A DNA stretch of 64,000 nt from Aegilops tauschii subsp. strangulata (Eukaryota > Streptophyta > Magnoliopsida > Poales > Poaceae): contig NC_053037.3 in NCBI RefSeq assembly GCF_002575655.3, forward strand, positions 144,595,207 to 144,659,206, read 5' to 3'. Numbering within the stretch: position 1 is the first letter of the stretch; every line of letters begins with the position of its first letter. The notes below the pieces were generated by a model, which made no database searches, had not been told where the DNA came from, and worked only from the letters and a program-made list of their open reading frames with translations. The position numbers and the translations under genes were made by a program. Shown here piece by piece: positions 35,036 to 47,359 of this stretch.

Positions 35036-35187
35036 GATAATGATGACGGAGATGCTGTGCAGTATATATACTGCACAACATCTCCATCATCATTATCAGA
35101 ATAGACCGGCTGTATATATATAAATATTTTTATATATACAGCCGGTCTATTCTGAGAATATTATCAGAATAACTATTCTGATAACAC
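35036..35187. repeat. Three consecutive hairpins
   Basis: Hairpin 1 (about 35036-35098) has arms starting gataatgatgacggagatgc and ending catctccatcatcattatc around tgtgcagtatatatactgcaca. Hairpin 2 (about 35098-35154) pairs agaatagaccggctgtatat with atatacagccggtctattct. Hairpin 3 (about 35160-35185) pairs ttatcagaata with tattctgataa. All three are visible directly in the sequence. Hairpin 2 is built from the terminal motif of the adjoining element. Confidence 0.85.
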
Positions 35188-35319
35188 TTCCGCACTGCAC
35201 GCTCAACACAGGTGCACAACACTTTCTATAGCAAGAGCACTGCAATACACACTAGTGAACTTCGTGTCGTAAAAAACTGTACGCGGTGTTTTTTGGTACT
35301 GTTTTGCCCTAGTTTTTTA

Positions 35320-35960
35320 ACCGTTTATCGGAACGAGGCGTATGATATACTGTTGGAAAGCTATGTACTAGGAGCAACTTCGCCATGTTGAACACTTTTC
35401 GAGATTTCTCACGGTTTAAGATCAGTTTTAAAAATGGTGCGGCCCCTGACGAGTGGCAGCGAGCGTTTTTTCGCTTTTTTTGTAAACCGCTCATCGGAAT
35501 GAAGCAAACGATACACCGTCGGATAGATATCATCGAGGCGCATATTTTACATATCTATTATTTTCTCTAATTCGTTACGGTTTAAGAGCAGATTCAAATT
35601 TACTAAATCAAGGAAATCTGTTTTTCAAAATTTTCTAAATTTTCGGTACTCTTTTCGCTCCAGTTTTCTAACCGTTTGTCGAAACGAGCCATATGATACG
35701 TCGTTGGAAAGCTACGTACGAGGCGTAACTTTCATATGTTGAAATGTTTTTGAGATTCCTTACGGTTTTCAGTTAATTTTGAAAATCGTGCGGCGGATGA
35801 CGAGTGGCAGTGGCCGTTTTTCGCGAAATTTTTACGAACCGTTTGTCAAAATGATTGAAATGATATGCCGTTGGGAAGATATCGACGAGACGCAACTTTT
35901 GCATGTAGAACAGTCTCTCTAATTCCTTACGGTTTAAGAGCAGTTTTAAATTTACCGAAA
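35320..35960 (+). repeat. Four tandem copies of a 150-190-bp unit
   Basis: Each copy runs through aaccgttt(a/g)tcggaa, atgata..ccgttggaaagctat, a gaggcgcaacttt block, a ttacggtttaagagcag block and, in two copies, gacgagtggcag. Copies begin near 35320, 35487, 35669 and 35838. They are diverged, so the duplication is old. Confidence 0.75.
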
Positions 35961-37658
35961 AGCGGACACTTTGTTTTTCGCGAGACCAAAATCATCATGT
36001 GTACTTCATCGGACAGAAGATCGCACTACTTCAAACGGAAAACCGCACTACAGCAGGCAATCAAGTGAACTTCATGATTTCTTTTTGTCGGACATAAATT
36101 TTCTCGCAAAAGTTTTTGTTGTCTTTTTTTCAACTTTTTTTTGAACGAGAGTGGACCGCAACACTCCCGAAAATGAACCGCAACACTATCAAAAGTGAAC
36201 CTCATGAGTTTTTGTTGTATTTTTTTCATACTTATTAATTTTTTACGCGCGTTGACCAAGCGAGTGGACCTTTCATCGGACAGAAGAACGCACTTCTTCA
36301 AACGGAAAACCGCACTGCAGCGGGCAGTCAAGTGAATTTCATGATTTCCTTTGTCGATGCAAATTTTGCAAGAACCACAATCTTTTTTTGTCGTCTCTGT
36401 AACATGTTTTTTGCACTTCAAATCGGGAGTAAGTGAGCCGCGACACTACCTAAAGTGAACCGCATGAGTGAACTTCTAAAAAAGGATTTTCTTTTTCTTT
36501 TTTTGAATTGTGTGGATAAGCCAAGAGTACTGCATTAGTTTTTTCTTTCCATGACTCTTTTTTACTAATGCATTCAGACCGCATTCTCGAGGCTAGTGTA
36601 CTGCATTGTTTTGTTTTTTATTTTATAACATTTGTTTCTGTTTTGAGGCTAGTGTACTGCATTGTTTTATTTTTTATTTTATAACATTTGTTTTTGTTTT
36701 AACGAGTTTTGCATTGCGTGACGCGGTCAAGAGAACTACAACATTTTTTATATTGTTTGGCAGCTCTTTTTTTTGTAGTTTTGGCTCAAGGACGAGGTGA
36801 AGTGCTCTTACAAAAGAAGGGCTACATGTTGTTTTTCTTTCCTTTTCTTTTTACACAGCGAACCACAAGCCTTCATACAAATGAACCACATTAGATTTTT
36901 TTCTATAATATACAAACTAAGTCTTGCATTTTTGTATGAACACCCGAAAAAAGGATATAGCGTGCTGCCTGGAGAGGAGCAGTGAACTGCAAAAGGCAAA
37001 CTATCTGTTTAAATTTCTTATACTACCAGCAGCAAAAAATTGTAGTTTTTACAGAACATCACCGAATTGCATGCAAGAATACACCCGTTGACAAACTGCA
37101 CTACGGCACACAATAAATTTGAAAGCTAAAAAGAGAACCAAACTGCATAATGAAGAACAAAGGAGAAGATGAGCTCCAGTGACCTTCACGGATGCAGTGG
37201 ACTGCATGGGCGTAGATGAGCTTGGATCCACCACCGGCGAGGGAGCAGACCGCAGGGTGCGGGGTGGTGGTTTGCTGCGTGAACGTACGACCTGGGATGC
37301 AGTCCACTCCCATCCACGTTGCTCCTCGTCGTTGTCGTGGTGCACGGGAGGGTCGCGGAACTGCATGCCGTCGTACGCCATACTACACGCCGTCGCTGGC
37401 TGAACTGCACGCGAGCCGCCGGGGATGGCCATGTACTGAACCTCGCCGAAGGGAGTTTGCGGGGAGAGGAGGAAGAAGCAAAGGAGAGAGGGGAGGGCGG
37501 CTCGCCACCGGTGCTGTTGAGGTCGTCCCGCGCGGCTGCACAGATGTGGTCGCCGGACTGCACGGAAGGCCGCCGGGGGACGTGACGAGCCTGCTACTCG
37601 GGGGGAGCAGGAGACGGAGGGCAGGGGCAGTGCCAGGGCCGGAGCAGGGGCAGCTCGG

Positions 37659-38095
37659 GGGAGCAGGTGGGGCGGCGACGCGGGTAGAGCAGGTGGGGCG
37701 GCGGCGTGGGGGGAGCAGGTGGGGCGACGACGCGGGGGGCCGTCGCGGCTTGGCTCCGGCAGCAGATCGTCGCGGGGGCCCGATGTGGCCTGGATCCGGC
37801 GCCTAGCAGACCGGATCCCATCTAGCGGCAGGTCGGGGAGGGTTGCTTGGAGGCACCGCCGCCTGCGCACTGTGCCATGGGTGGCGGAGGGTAGGCGCAC
37901 CGTTCGGGGGCGTCGTGGCGCCAGCCGTCTAGTGCCGCGGCACTGGTGCGGCCAGTGGCTGGGGAGTTGGCTGGAGGGGAGGTGGGGAGGGGGCGGAGCC
38001 AGGGGAAGATGGCTGGAGGGGACGGCGTCGGGGGATGAGGCTGGAGGGTGGCGGCGCCGGGGGATGAGGCTGGAGGGGGCGGCGCCGGGGGAGGA
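37659..38095 (+). repeat. GC-rich minisatellites
   Basis: The unit gagcaggtggggcggcg recurs about three times at roughly 32-bp spacing (37659-37738). The unit ggcggcgccgggggatgaggctggaggg recurs about two and a half times (38023-38095). These explain the overlapping long open frames here. Confidence 0.7.
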
Positions 38096-38312
38096 GAGGA
38101 AGGTGGTTGGTGGTGGGGAATTGGGGGAGGCGTCGGTGGTGGAGGAAGAGAGACAGAGAGGTGGTCGAGTGGTGGGCGTGGGGGGCGTTGTTTTTCTTTT
38201 TTTTCTGCTTGTGTCGTTCGGGTCGGGTGGCTGCTGAGTAGGGTGTTATCAGGATAAGCTTTAGGTGTTATTAGAATAAGGTCTTAAGGGTGTTATTAGA
38301 ATAGACCCACCC

Positions 38313-38628
38313 TATATATATATCAATTAGGCTTCAAGTGCGTACTTGTTAGTTAAACCTATGGTTAAAATGTGACACTAAATACGACTAGTAAGTGTAG
38401 TACAGTAGCAGTACTAGTATACGTCGGTCAAATTATTCATCATGTCCACACATTGAATTGACGTGACAACACGCTGCGCGTGAGGTGACACAAGAATCCC
38501 AGCGGCGTGTTCGGGTATTCTGGACTTTAGATTTGGAGTATCACTTATCTGTCAAAATCTTTCATCATTCACTTAGAACAGTCGATTGATCATACATTGA
38601 GTACCATATAACTGGAATTAACCGATGC
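38313..38628. other. Spacer before the NAC fragment
   Basis: After a short TA tract no feature is recognisable up to the start of NAC homology. Confidence 0.4.
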
Positions 38629-39303
38629 AAGTCGAAGAAGGATTGGCCGGTGCTGCCGGCTGGCATCAAGTTCGATCCCACGGATCAGGAGCTGATCGAG
38701 CACCTTGAGACCAAAGTGAGTGCTGATAGCGCGAGATCTCACCCTCTCATCGATTTGTTCATACCAACCATCGACAGCGAGCACGGCATATGATACACCC
38801 ATCCTGAGAAACTTCCAGGTAAGACACCGATTGGCCATCTACTTGCACATACATATTCCTTTGTTTATAGCTCTATTTTTCTTTTTAGATGTAGACCTGG
38901 TGAAGCAATTACAATTTGACAGTTAATAAAAAGTGAAACAAGTGACTGCAACATGCCAAAGATGTTATGAAAATGCCAACTACGTACACTAAAACCTGTA
39001 TTTGACAATACTGCAGGTATCACACTGAGTGGCCTAAGCAAGCATTTCCTCCAGCACAATTCCAGGGCGTTCAAAAGGAGCATGTGGACGCGTCGCAAGA
39101 TACAGTCGGAGTGCGGTATGCACGCGATGTGGCACCACACCGGCAATACCTTGCCGTTGATGGTCAACGGCCGGCAGATGGGCAGCAAAAAGGTTCTGGT
39201 GCTGCACACCAACAAGAATTTCGACCAGCAGAGGACCAACTGGGTGATGCACCAGTACTACCTCGGGGACCTGGAGCAAGAGAAGGAGGGGGAGCTGGTC
39301 CTC
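38629..39303 (+). pseudogene. NAC-domain transcription factor fragment (NAC073/SND2-like)
   Basis: Exon 38629-38818 reads [20 protein letters not shown] and later [13 protein letters not shown] then YTHPEKLPG, the first NAC subdomains. It is joined in phase across a 198-base GT-AG intron (CCAG|GTAAG...CTGCAG|GT) to exon 39017-39303. That exon carries GLSKHFLQHNSRAF, TRRKIQSEC, KKVLVLHTNKN, TNWVMHQYYLGDLEQEKEGE, the DNA-binding end of the domain. Two in-frame TGA stops occur, at 38791-38793 and 39304-39306; NAC-like residues (KIFYQTNTR) continue after the second. No start codon or activation domain is present. It was once a DNA-binding transcription factor; the paralogue assignment is from memory. 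Confidence 0.85.
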
Positions 39304-39339
39304 TGAAAATTTTCTACCAGACGAACACTAGGGCCATGA

Positions 39340-40332
39340 GTAAAAAGATTATAAGTTAGTTTGGTATTGGTACTTGTACTACCTTGTCGTCCGCAAGTTG
39401 GTATTGTTGTTAACGATCTTTTGGTATGAACTTGGCATTTGCTTCCAACCATCATGCCGAGGGTCAACGTGGATATAAAGCTGAATCATTTGTTTCGAAA
39501 CGAATTTTCAGGCACCTGATTTTTATTTGATGGGTAGCGTAAGCACCTGCCGTTCGAATTCCCAGTTCTACAAATTTTTCAAAACAAGTGCATGCACTTA
39601 TTATCACGATGAAAAAACAATATCCCTGCTGCATCCCAGTTATAAGTCTGTACTTGCAGAATTCTCTCGTTTATTGAGCACGTATATTGTTTTTTGAGGT
39701 GAAGCAAGTTGCAACTGGGCTGTAGACTGCCCAGGCTTGGTTTTGTTTTTAACAGGCCCAGCCCATGACGACAACAGGCACAAAGATCCAGCAGGTATCT
39801 ACTGGCCTCTGGGCCGCCAGCGTTAGTTATATTTTGTCTTACAACATCCACATGCAGTTTTTTTACTGAATCAAACACACAGCCCAGTTCTATTTTCCTT
39901 TTGAAACGCATGTCCTACATCCGTTTTCTAATCTCTACCTATAGTTTTACTAGTTCATATACACGTATCATTATATTGAAAATACATAAAATTCCCTTTT
40001 CATATTCACATCCTTATTTTTGTTGTTGTTTTCCCTCCCAGCGCTGATTTTTTTACCACTGGTTTTCCCTTAAACCAACTCAATGGTCCCAGGTCTTATT
40101 TGCTTACAAAAACAAAACGAGTTTTTGGCAAATCAATAAGTTCTTAAAAAATGTTTATCATTTTGGGATTACAAAAGTTCGGACTCCACCGAAATATGCA
40201 AAATAAGGTTGAACTTTTTGACCGTGGTCCTGGGCAGAAAATGGGTTGTAATAAATTACATAAGAATTAGCAAATGGGCTGCAAATTATTAAAAAATAGC
40301 AAATGGGCTCTATGTTGTCTTCCACAGATTTG
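39340..40332. other. CACTA right-hand core sequence without gene
   Basis: The stretch is AT-rich with gcccagcccatg and repeated atagcaaatgggct phrases (about 40268 and 40300). It resembles the 3' region of Caspar-like CACTA elements as I remember them. No open frame is credible. Confidence 0.4.
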
Positions 40333-41628
40333 GAGGCTGACTTGTGGGCCTACTAAGTTCATGCGTACAAAAGGTTTCTCAAAAAAGAAACTTAGTCAAC
40401 AATCGACTCTACCAGTGTCAGACCGTTAGATGTCAATCTAACGACAATTGTGCTTCTTCAGTCTCTGATCTTCCTGCCCTAGCCGCCCAAACCAGCGCCG
40501 TCGGAACCGCCTGCTCCCGCCTCCCATGGCCGGCTGTGCTGCCGGGCAGGCCTCACAGCCCCATCATATACTCGCATCCCTGGACTGTCTATCCCTCTAC
40601 TCACCCACACCTCCTGTTATATTCCGGCGACGGCAGCCAAACCAGTTAACCCTCGTACTCTCCACCGCATGGGCAGCCACTGTCGTGTCTTCCCCGGCTC
40701 CGTGTCGTTCCCATCGTAGGCCTCGCCGTCGTCCACCGCCCTGGTGCTCTCGGCGCGGCGTGGTCAACGAACGACATCCATCGGAAGTGGACTATACGTG
40801 GAGAGGCTGACAGCTGGGTCCACGGCCGCACACAAGGAAATGCCTCCTTATTACGCGCAAAATAATGATTCCTCCACCTGACATCTGGGACCCGCCGGAA
40901 GGGCCTCTGTATTTCGCGAAAAAATGTTCCCTCCGCTGACAGGACAGACCCACCAACTATATCTTCGCACGCAAGGAAGTGCCTCCTTATTGCGCACAAA
41001 AAAATGAATACCCCCTGCCAGCTGGGACCCACCACAGTGGGAGGCTGACTTGTGGGCCAACTAAGTTGACGGGGACGGAGGGCTTTGTCAACTTATAGTT
41101 AATATATGAACGATTCTAGCTCCAGTGACCGCACGATGTCCATCCAACGGCCGTAGTGCTTCTTCAACCTCTGGTCTTCTTGCACCAGCCGCCCAAACCA
41201 GCGCCGGTCGTGCCGCGTGCTCCTGCCTCCCATGGCCGGCTGCGATGCCGCGGAGGCCTCACCGCCCCCTACTACTCCCACCGCTGGCCAGGCCATCCCT
41301 CTACTCACCCACACCCACTATTATTCTGCGGCGACGGCAGCCTCACACCGCAGCCGAACCAGCGAACCCTCGTACTCCTCTCCACGTGGGCATCCACTGC
41401 CGCGTCTTCCCCGGCTCCACGTCGTCCCCTTCCTAGGCCTCGCCGTCGTCCACCGCCTTGGTGCTCTCGGCGCGGCGTGGCCAATGTGGTCAATGACCGA
41501 CTTCCATCGGAATAGTACTGTATGTGGAGAGGCTGACAGCTGGGTCCACGGCAGCCGCAAGGAAGTGCCTCCTTATTACGCGCAAAATAATTATTCCTGC
41601 AACTGACAGCTGGGACCCACCGGACGGG
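40333..41628. repeat. 708-bp tandem repeat of the CACTA right region (copy 2 interrupted)
   Basis: Copy 1 starts gaggctgacttgtgggcc at 40333 and copy 2 starts at 41041. Both contain gccgcccaaaccagcgccg, tcccatggccggctg, atccctctactcacccacac and gtggagaggctgacagctggg in order. Copy 2 is cut at 41628 by element A and resumes at 54828 with ccatcgtatttcgc, matching cctctgtatttcgc in copy 1. This independently confirms element A's insertion point. Open frames here are GC-driven. Confidence 0.85.
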
Positions 41629-43143
41629 TGCTACCTCTTAAGCACTGCATTGGTTTTCCCTTGAAGAGGAAAGGGTATGCAACAAAGTAGCGTAAGTATT
41701 TCCCTTAGTTTTTTAGAACCAAGGTATCAATCCAGTAGGAGACCACGCACAAGTCCCTCACACCTACACAAACAAATAAATCCTCGCAACCAACGCAATA
41801 AAGGGGTTGTCAATCCCTTCACGGTCACTTACGAGAGTGAGATCTGATAGATATGATAAGATAATATTTTTGGTATTTTTATGATAAAGATGCAAAGTAA
41901 AATAAAAGGTAATAAAAATAGCTAAGTGTTGGAAGATTAATATGATGGAAAATAGACCTGGGGGCCATACGTTTCACTAGAGGCTTCTCTCAAGAGCATA
42001 AGTATTACGGTGGGTGAACAAATTACTACTGAGCAATTCACAGAATTGAGCAATTGACAGAATTGACAGAATAGAGACTCCAGCCTGCATCTACTACTAT
42101 TACTCCACACATCGACCGCTATCCAGCATGCATCTAGAGTATTAAGTTCATAAGAACAGAGTAACGCTTTAAGCAAGATGACATGATGTAGTGGGATAAA
42201 CTCATGCAATATGATATAAACCCCATCTTGTTATCCTCGATGGCAACAATACAATACGTGCCTTGTTGCCCCTACTGTCACTAGGAAAGGACACCGCAAG
42301 ATTGAACCCAAAGCTAAGCACTTCTCCCATTGCAAGAAAGATCAATCTAGTAGGCCAAACCAAACTGATAATTCGAAGAGACTTGCAAAGATAACCAATC
42401 ATGCATAAAAGAATTCAGAGAAGATTCAAATATTGTTCATAGATAAACTTGATCATAAACCCACAATTCGTCAGTCTGAACAAACACACCGCAAAAGAAG
42501 ATTACATCGAATAGATCTCCACAAGAGAGGGGGAGAACATTGTCTTGAGATCCAAAAAGAGAGAAGAAGCCATCTAGCTAATAACTATGGACCCGAAGGT
42601 CTGAGGTAAACTACTCACACATCATCGGAGAGGCTATGGTGTTGATGTAGAAGCCCTCCGTGATCGATGCCCCTCTGGCGGAGCTCCGGAAAAGGCCCCA
42701 ACATGGGATCTCACGGGAACAGAAGGTTGCGGCGGTGGAATTAGGTTTTTGGCTCCGTATCTGGTAGTTTGGGGGTACGTAGGTATATATAGGAGGAAGA
42801 AGTACGTCGGTGGAGCAACGTGGGGCCCACGAGGGTGGAGGGCGCGCCCCGTACCTCGTGCCCTCCTGGTTGATGTCTTGACGTAGGGTCCAAGTCCTCT
42901 GGATCATGTTCGTTCCGAAAATCACGTTCCCGAAGGTTTCATTCCATTTTGACTCCGTTTGATATTCTTTTTCTACGGAACTCTGAAATAGGCAAAAAAA
43001 CAGCAATTCTGGGCTGGGCCTCCGGTTAATAGGTTAGTCCCAAAAATAATGTAAAAGTGTATACTAAAGCCCATTAATGTCCAAAACAGAATATAATATA
43101 GCATGGAACAATAAAAAATTATAGATACGTTGGAGAGGTATCA
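41629..43143 (-). repeat. Element A 3' LTR
   Basis: This 1515-bp LTR carries a minus-strand TATA-like CTATATATAC at 42783-42792. It is the uninterrupted partner of 48739-54822 and allows the nested solo LTR there to be cut out precisely. Confidence 0.9.
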
Positions 43144-44233
43144 AGCATCCCCAAGCTTAATTCCTACGCGTCCTCGAGTAGGTAAATGATAAAAACATAA
43201 TTTTTGATGTGGAATGCTACTTGGCATAATTTCAATGTAATTCTCTTAATTGTGGTATGAATATTCAGATCCGAAAGATTCAAGACAAGAGTTTAATATT
43301 GACATAAAAATAATAATACTTTAAGCATACTAACTAAGCAATTATGTCTTCTCAAAATAACATGGCCAAAGAAAGTTATCCCTACAAAATCATATAGTCT
43401 GGCTATGCTCTATCTTCACCACACAAAATATTTAAATCATGCACAACCCCGATGACAAGCCAAGCAATTGTTCCATACTTTTAGTGTTCTCAAACTTTTT
43501 CAATCTTCACACAATACATGAGCGTGAGCCATGGACATAGCACTATATGTGGAATAGAATGGTGGTTGTGGAGAAGACAAAAAAGGGATAAGATAGTCTC
43601 ACTTCAACTAGGCGTATCAACGGGCTATGGAGATGCCCATTAATAGATATCAATGTGAGTGAGTAGGGATTGCCATGGAACGGATACACTAGAGCTATAA
43701 GTATATGAAAGCTCAACAAAAGAAACTAAGTGGGTGTGCATCCAACTCGCTTGCTCATGAAGACCTAGGGCATTTTGAGGAAGCCCATCATTGGAATATA
43801 CAAGCCAAGTTCTATAATAAAAAAATCCTACTAGTATATGAAAGTGATATCATAGGAGACTCTCTATCATGAAGATCACGGTGCTACTTTATAGCACAAG
43901 TGTGGTAAAAGGATAGTAACATTGTCCCTTCTCTCTTTTTCTCTCATTTTTTTATTTTTATTTGGGCCTTTTCTTCTTCTTTTTATGGCCTCTTTTTTTT
44001 CGTCTGGAGTCTCATCCCGACTTGTGGGGGAATCATAGTCTCCATCATCCTTTCCTCACTTGGGACAATGCTCTAAAAAATGATGATCATCACACTTTTA
44101 TTTACTTACAACTCAACAATTACAACTCAATACTTAGAAAAAAATATGACTCTATGTGAATGCCTCCGGCGGTGTACCGGGATGCAATGAATCAAGAGTG
44201 ACATGTATGAAAGAATTATGAACGGTGGCTTTG

Positions 44234-45669
44234 GCATGGGTCGATGGTGACAGCCGATCGGAGTTTCGTGGAAACTACGCCTTCGAAGTGAAGGCAAAGG
44301 TCTTCTGGAATTTGCACGAGGGTGGCAAGCGACATGCATGAGGCAGCCGCGAGTGGCGTGGGTGGAGGCAGAGGGAGTGTGCGAACGAAGGAGAAGGCGT
44401 AGTTGCGGTGGCGGGTCGTAGTTTGGGCTAGGATGATCTCCGCGACCCGCGAGGAGGCTACATGGAAGCGGAAGACAAGGGGGGAGCACATGGCGACGAA
44501 GAAATCCGTGGCATAGCCGCCAAGGGCAGCTTGGAGAAGAGCAGCGACGGTGATGGCGTCAAGGTGGCAGGTGGAGAACTCGAAGACAATGTAGAGGGGC
44601 GATGCCAGGTGCAGCTCCGGCGTAGTGACTGCAAGACGACAATAGTAACTGCAATCATCTTCGAACTCCAGGCCCATGGCGTTGCCACAGCCCAGGAAGC
44701 AGCGGAGAGCCACCTGCCCAGCTTTGACGCAGGGGAGGTCAAAGAAAGGCGATGGGGGTGGCGCAACAGTGGGGAGCAGTGCATCCAGAGGGCTGGTGGT
44801 GAGCGTGCGGTGGGGGGTGGGCGTGTGGCCATGGGGAGAGCTTGCGGCGACCGAAGTTTGGTCGGGGGCGGGGTGGTTGGGTGCCAGAGGAGGGGAGGGA
44901 GGGGGGAGGAGAGACTAGCCATGTCCGCCCAATCGTTTCCTGATGATCCCTAAAGGAAAAGTTTATCAGCAGCCCTAAAAAAGCTATTGGGTCTCCTCTA
45001 TTTTTTTGAATTATTGGTTGGTCTCCTCTCTTGGATCCCCAGGTGATCTCTTGACCCCGGGTTTACCGCAATACGGAGCGTGCGCGGCGTCCGTGACGTT
45101 AAACTGATTACGAGTCGGCGACAAGCAGAGCCCCGATCCGATCGAAGCCATCCGTCTATCTCATACAGATAGATAGGTCACGACTCAGGAGCACGTACGT
45201 AGCTAGGCCTCCCTTAGCTTTGCTGGCTTGATCCGATCCGCCGCCGGCTTAGCCTTGCTTGCTTGGTCCATCATGTCGCCGGTTGTTTGCCCCTGGCCAT
45301 TAGGCAGACCACCCAGCCCAAGGAGGTATTGGCAGCCTCAGATCAAACAAGACCTCCTGCTGCACAGGATGGAACAAGGCGGCCAAAGCCAGACAGAAGA
45401 TTATTCTTCCACCGCACATGCAAACTTGAGAGCCTTTTGCAGGATCTTCATAAGGGTACGTACTTAATACGACGAATTGCTACACAGCTTCCAAAACCAT
45501 TTTATATTACTCCCTCCGTCCCAAAGTAAGTGACTTGAGTTTGTAGTAACTTTATACTAAAGTTAGTAAAAACTCGAGTCACCTATTTTAGGACGGAGGG
45601 AGTATAATATACTTTCTTCATAAATAAATATAAAAGCATTTAGATTACGGTATTTTGAATGAAATTCCT
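44234..45669. mobile_element. Foreign GC-rich insertion in element A
   Basis: Element-typical sequence (aacggtggctttg) stops at 44233 and resumes with acaaatacgatgtcaac at about 45671; I recall these two as adjacent in this family. The intervening 1.4 kb is GC-rich (44240-45400) and contains the Stowaway at 45510-45602. A minus-strand frame (44216-44713) reads HLDAITVAALLQAALGGYAT and resembles a captured gene piece, but I cannot assign it. No clear terminal repeats or target duplication were found. Confidence 0.45.
45510..45602. mobile_element. Stowaway MITE inside element A
   Basis: CTCCCTCCGTCCCAAAGTAA and the reverse-complementary end TTAGGACGGAGGGAG bound a 93-bp fold-back. It is flanked by TA at 45508-45509 and 45603-45604. 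Confidence 0.92.
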
Positions 45670-47359
45670 CACAAATACGATGTCAACTACATGATCATGC
45701 GAAGCAATATGACAATGATGGAGCGTGTCATAATAAACTGAACGGTGGTAAGTTGCATGGCAATATATCTCGGAATGGCTATGGAAATGCCATGATATGT
45801 AGGTATGGTGGCTGTTTTGAGGAAGGTATATGGTGAGTGTATGATACCGGTGAAAAGTGCGCGGTATTAGAGAGGCTAGCAATGGTGGAAGGAAGAAAGT
45901 GCGTATAATCCATGGACTCAACATTAGTCATAAAGAACTCATATACTTATTGCAAAAATCTACAAGTTATCAAAGAAAAGTATTACGCGCATGATCCTAG
46001 GGGGATAGATTGGTAGGAAAAGACCATCGCTCGTTCCCGACCGCCACTCATAAGGACGACAATCAATAAATAAATCATGCTCCGACTTCATCACATAACG
46101 GTTCACCATACGTGCATGCTACGGGAATCACAAACTTTAACACAAGTATTTCTCAAATTCAAAACTACTCCACTAGCATGACTCTAATATCACCATCTTC
46201 ATATCTCAAAACAATTATCTAGTATCAAACTTCTCATAATATTCAACACACTCATAAGAATTTTTTTACTAATCTTGAATGCCTATCATTGTTAAAGCAA
46301 ACTACCATGCTGTTTTGTAGGATTCATAAAATAATTTAAGTGAATCATGAGAGAACAATAGTTTCTATAAAACAAAACCACCACCGTGCTCTAAAAGATA
46401 TAAGTGAAGCACTAGAGCAAAAACTATATAACTCAAAAGATATAAGTGAAGCACATAGAGTATTCTAATAGTTTCCGAATCATGTGTGTCTCTCTCAAAA
46501 GGTGTGTACAGCAAAGATGATTGTGGTAAACTAAAAATCAAAGACTCAAATCATACAAGACGCTCCAAGCAAAACACATATCATGTGGTGAATAAAAATA
46601 TAGCTCCAAGTAAAGTTACCGATGGAAGTAGACGAAAGAGGGGATGCCTTCCGGGGCATCCCCAAGCTTTGGCTTTTTGGTGTCCTTAGATTATCTTGGG
46701 GTGCCATGGGCATCCCCAAGCTTAGGATCTTGCCACTCCTTGTTCCATAATCCATCAAATCTTTCACCCAAAACTTGAAAACTTCACAACACAAAACTTA
46801 ACAGAAAATCTTGTGAGCTCCGTTAGCGAAAGAAAACAAAACACCACTTCAAGGTACTGTAATGAACTCATTATTTATTTATATTGGTGTTAAACCTACT
46901 TTATTCCAACTTCTCTATGGTTTATAAACTATTTTATTAGCCATAGATTCATCAAAATAAGCAAACAACACACGAAAAACAGAATCTGTCAAAAACAGAA
47001 CAGTGTGTAGTAATCTGTAACTAATGCAAACTTCTGGAACTCCAAAAATTCAGCCAAAATAGTAAGACCTAGAAAATTTGTTTATTGATCAGCAGCAATT
47101 GGAATCAATATTTTATCACGTTCTGGTGATTTTTAACAATTATTTTCGTGAACAGAAAGTTTCTGGAATTTTCAGCAAGATCAAATAACTATCATCCAAG
47201 AAGATCCTATAGGTTAAACTTGACACAAACACTAATTAAAACATAAAAACACATCTAACCAGAGGCTAGATCAAATATTTATTCCTAAACAGAAGCTAAA
47301 AGCAAAGAACTAAAAATAAAATTGGGTTGCCTCCCAACAAGCGCTATCGTTTAACGCCC

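Larger units (their letters stand above)
35141..38312. mobile_element. Unclassified TIR-like element flanked by (TA)n
   Basis: The left edge reads gccggtctattctgag...tattctgataacac after a TA-rich tract. The right edge, reverse complemented, reads gggtgggtctattctaataacaccc and abuts tatatatata at about 38313. The related inverted ends and the TA microsatellite on both sides suggest an element that targets (TA)n. Internally it has four copies of a 150-190-bp unit (35320-35960), duplicated segments (36005-36090 and 36262-36355), a 56-bp tandem repeat (36589-36700) and a GC-rich block (37049-38220). It encodes no recognisable transposase; the minus-strand frame 37049-37900 (283 codons) is Pro/Arg-rich and probably not a protein. 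Confidence 0.5.

Noticed and set aside
37049..37900. 283-codon minus-strand frame
   Set aside because: Pro/Arg/Ser-rich, overlaps other open frames and minisatellites, no recognisable domain.
40344..41606. Frames of 94-129 codons on both strands
   Set aside because: They repeat in both 708-bp units with different breaks and lack conserved residues.
44462..44953. 163-codon plus-strand frame
   Set aside because: Opposite-strand shadow in the GC-rich insertion; no domain.
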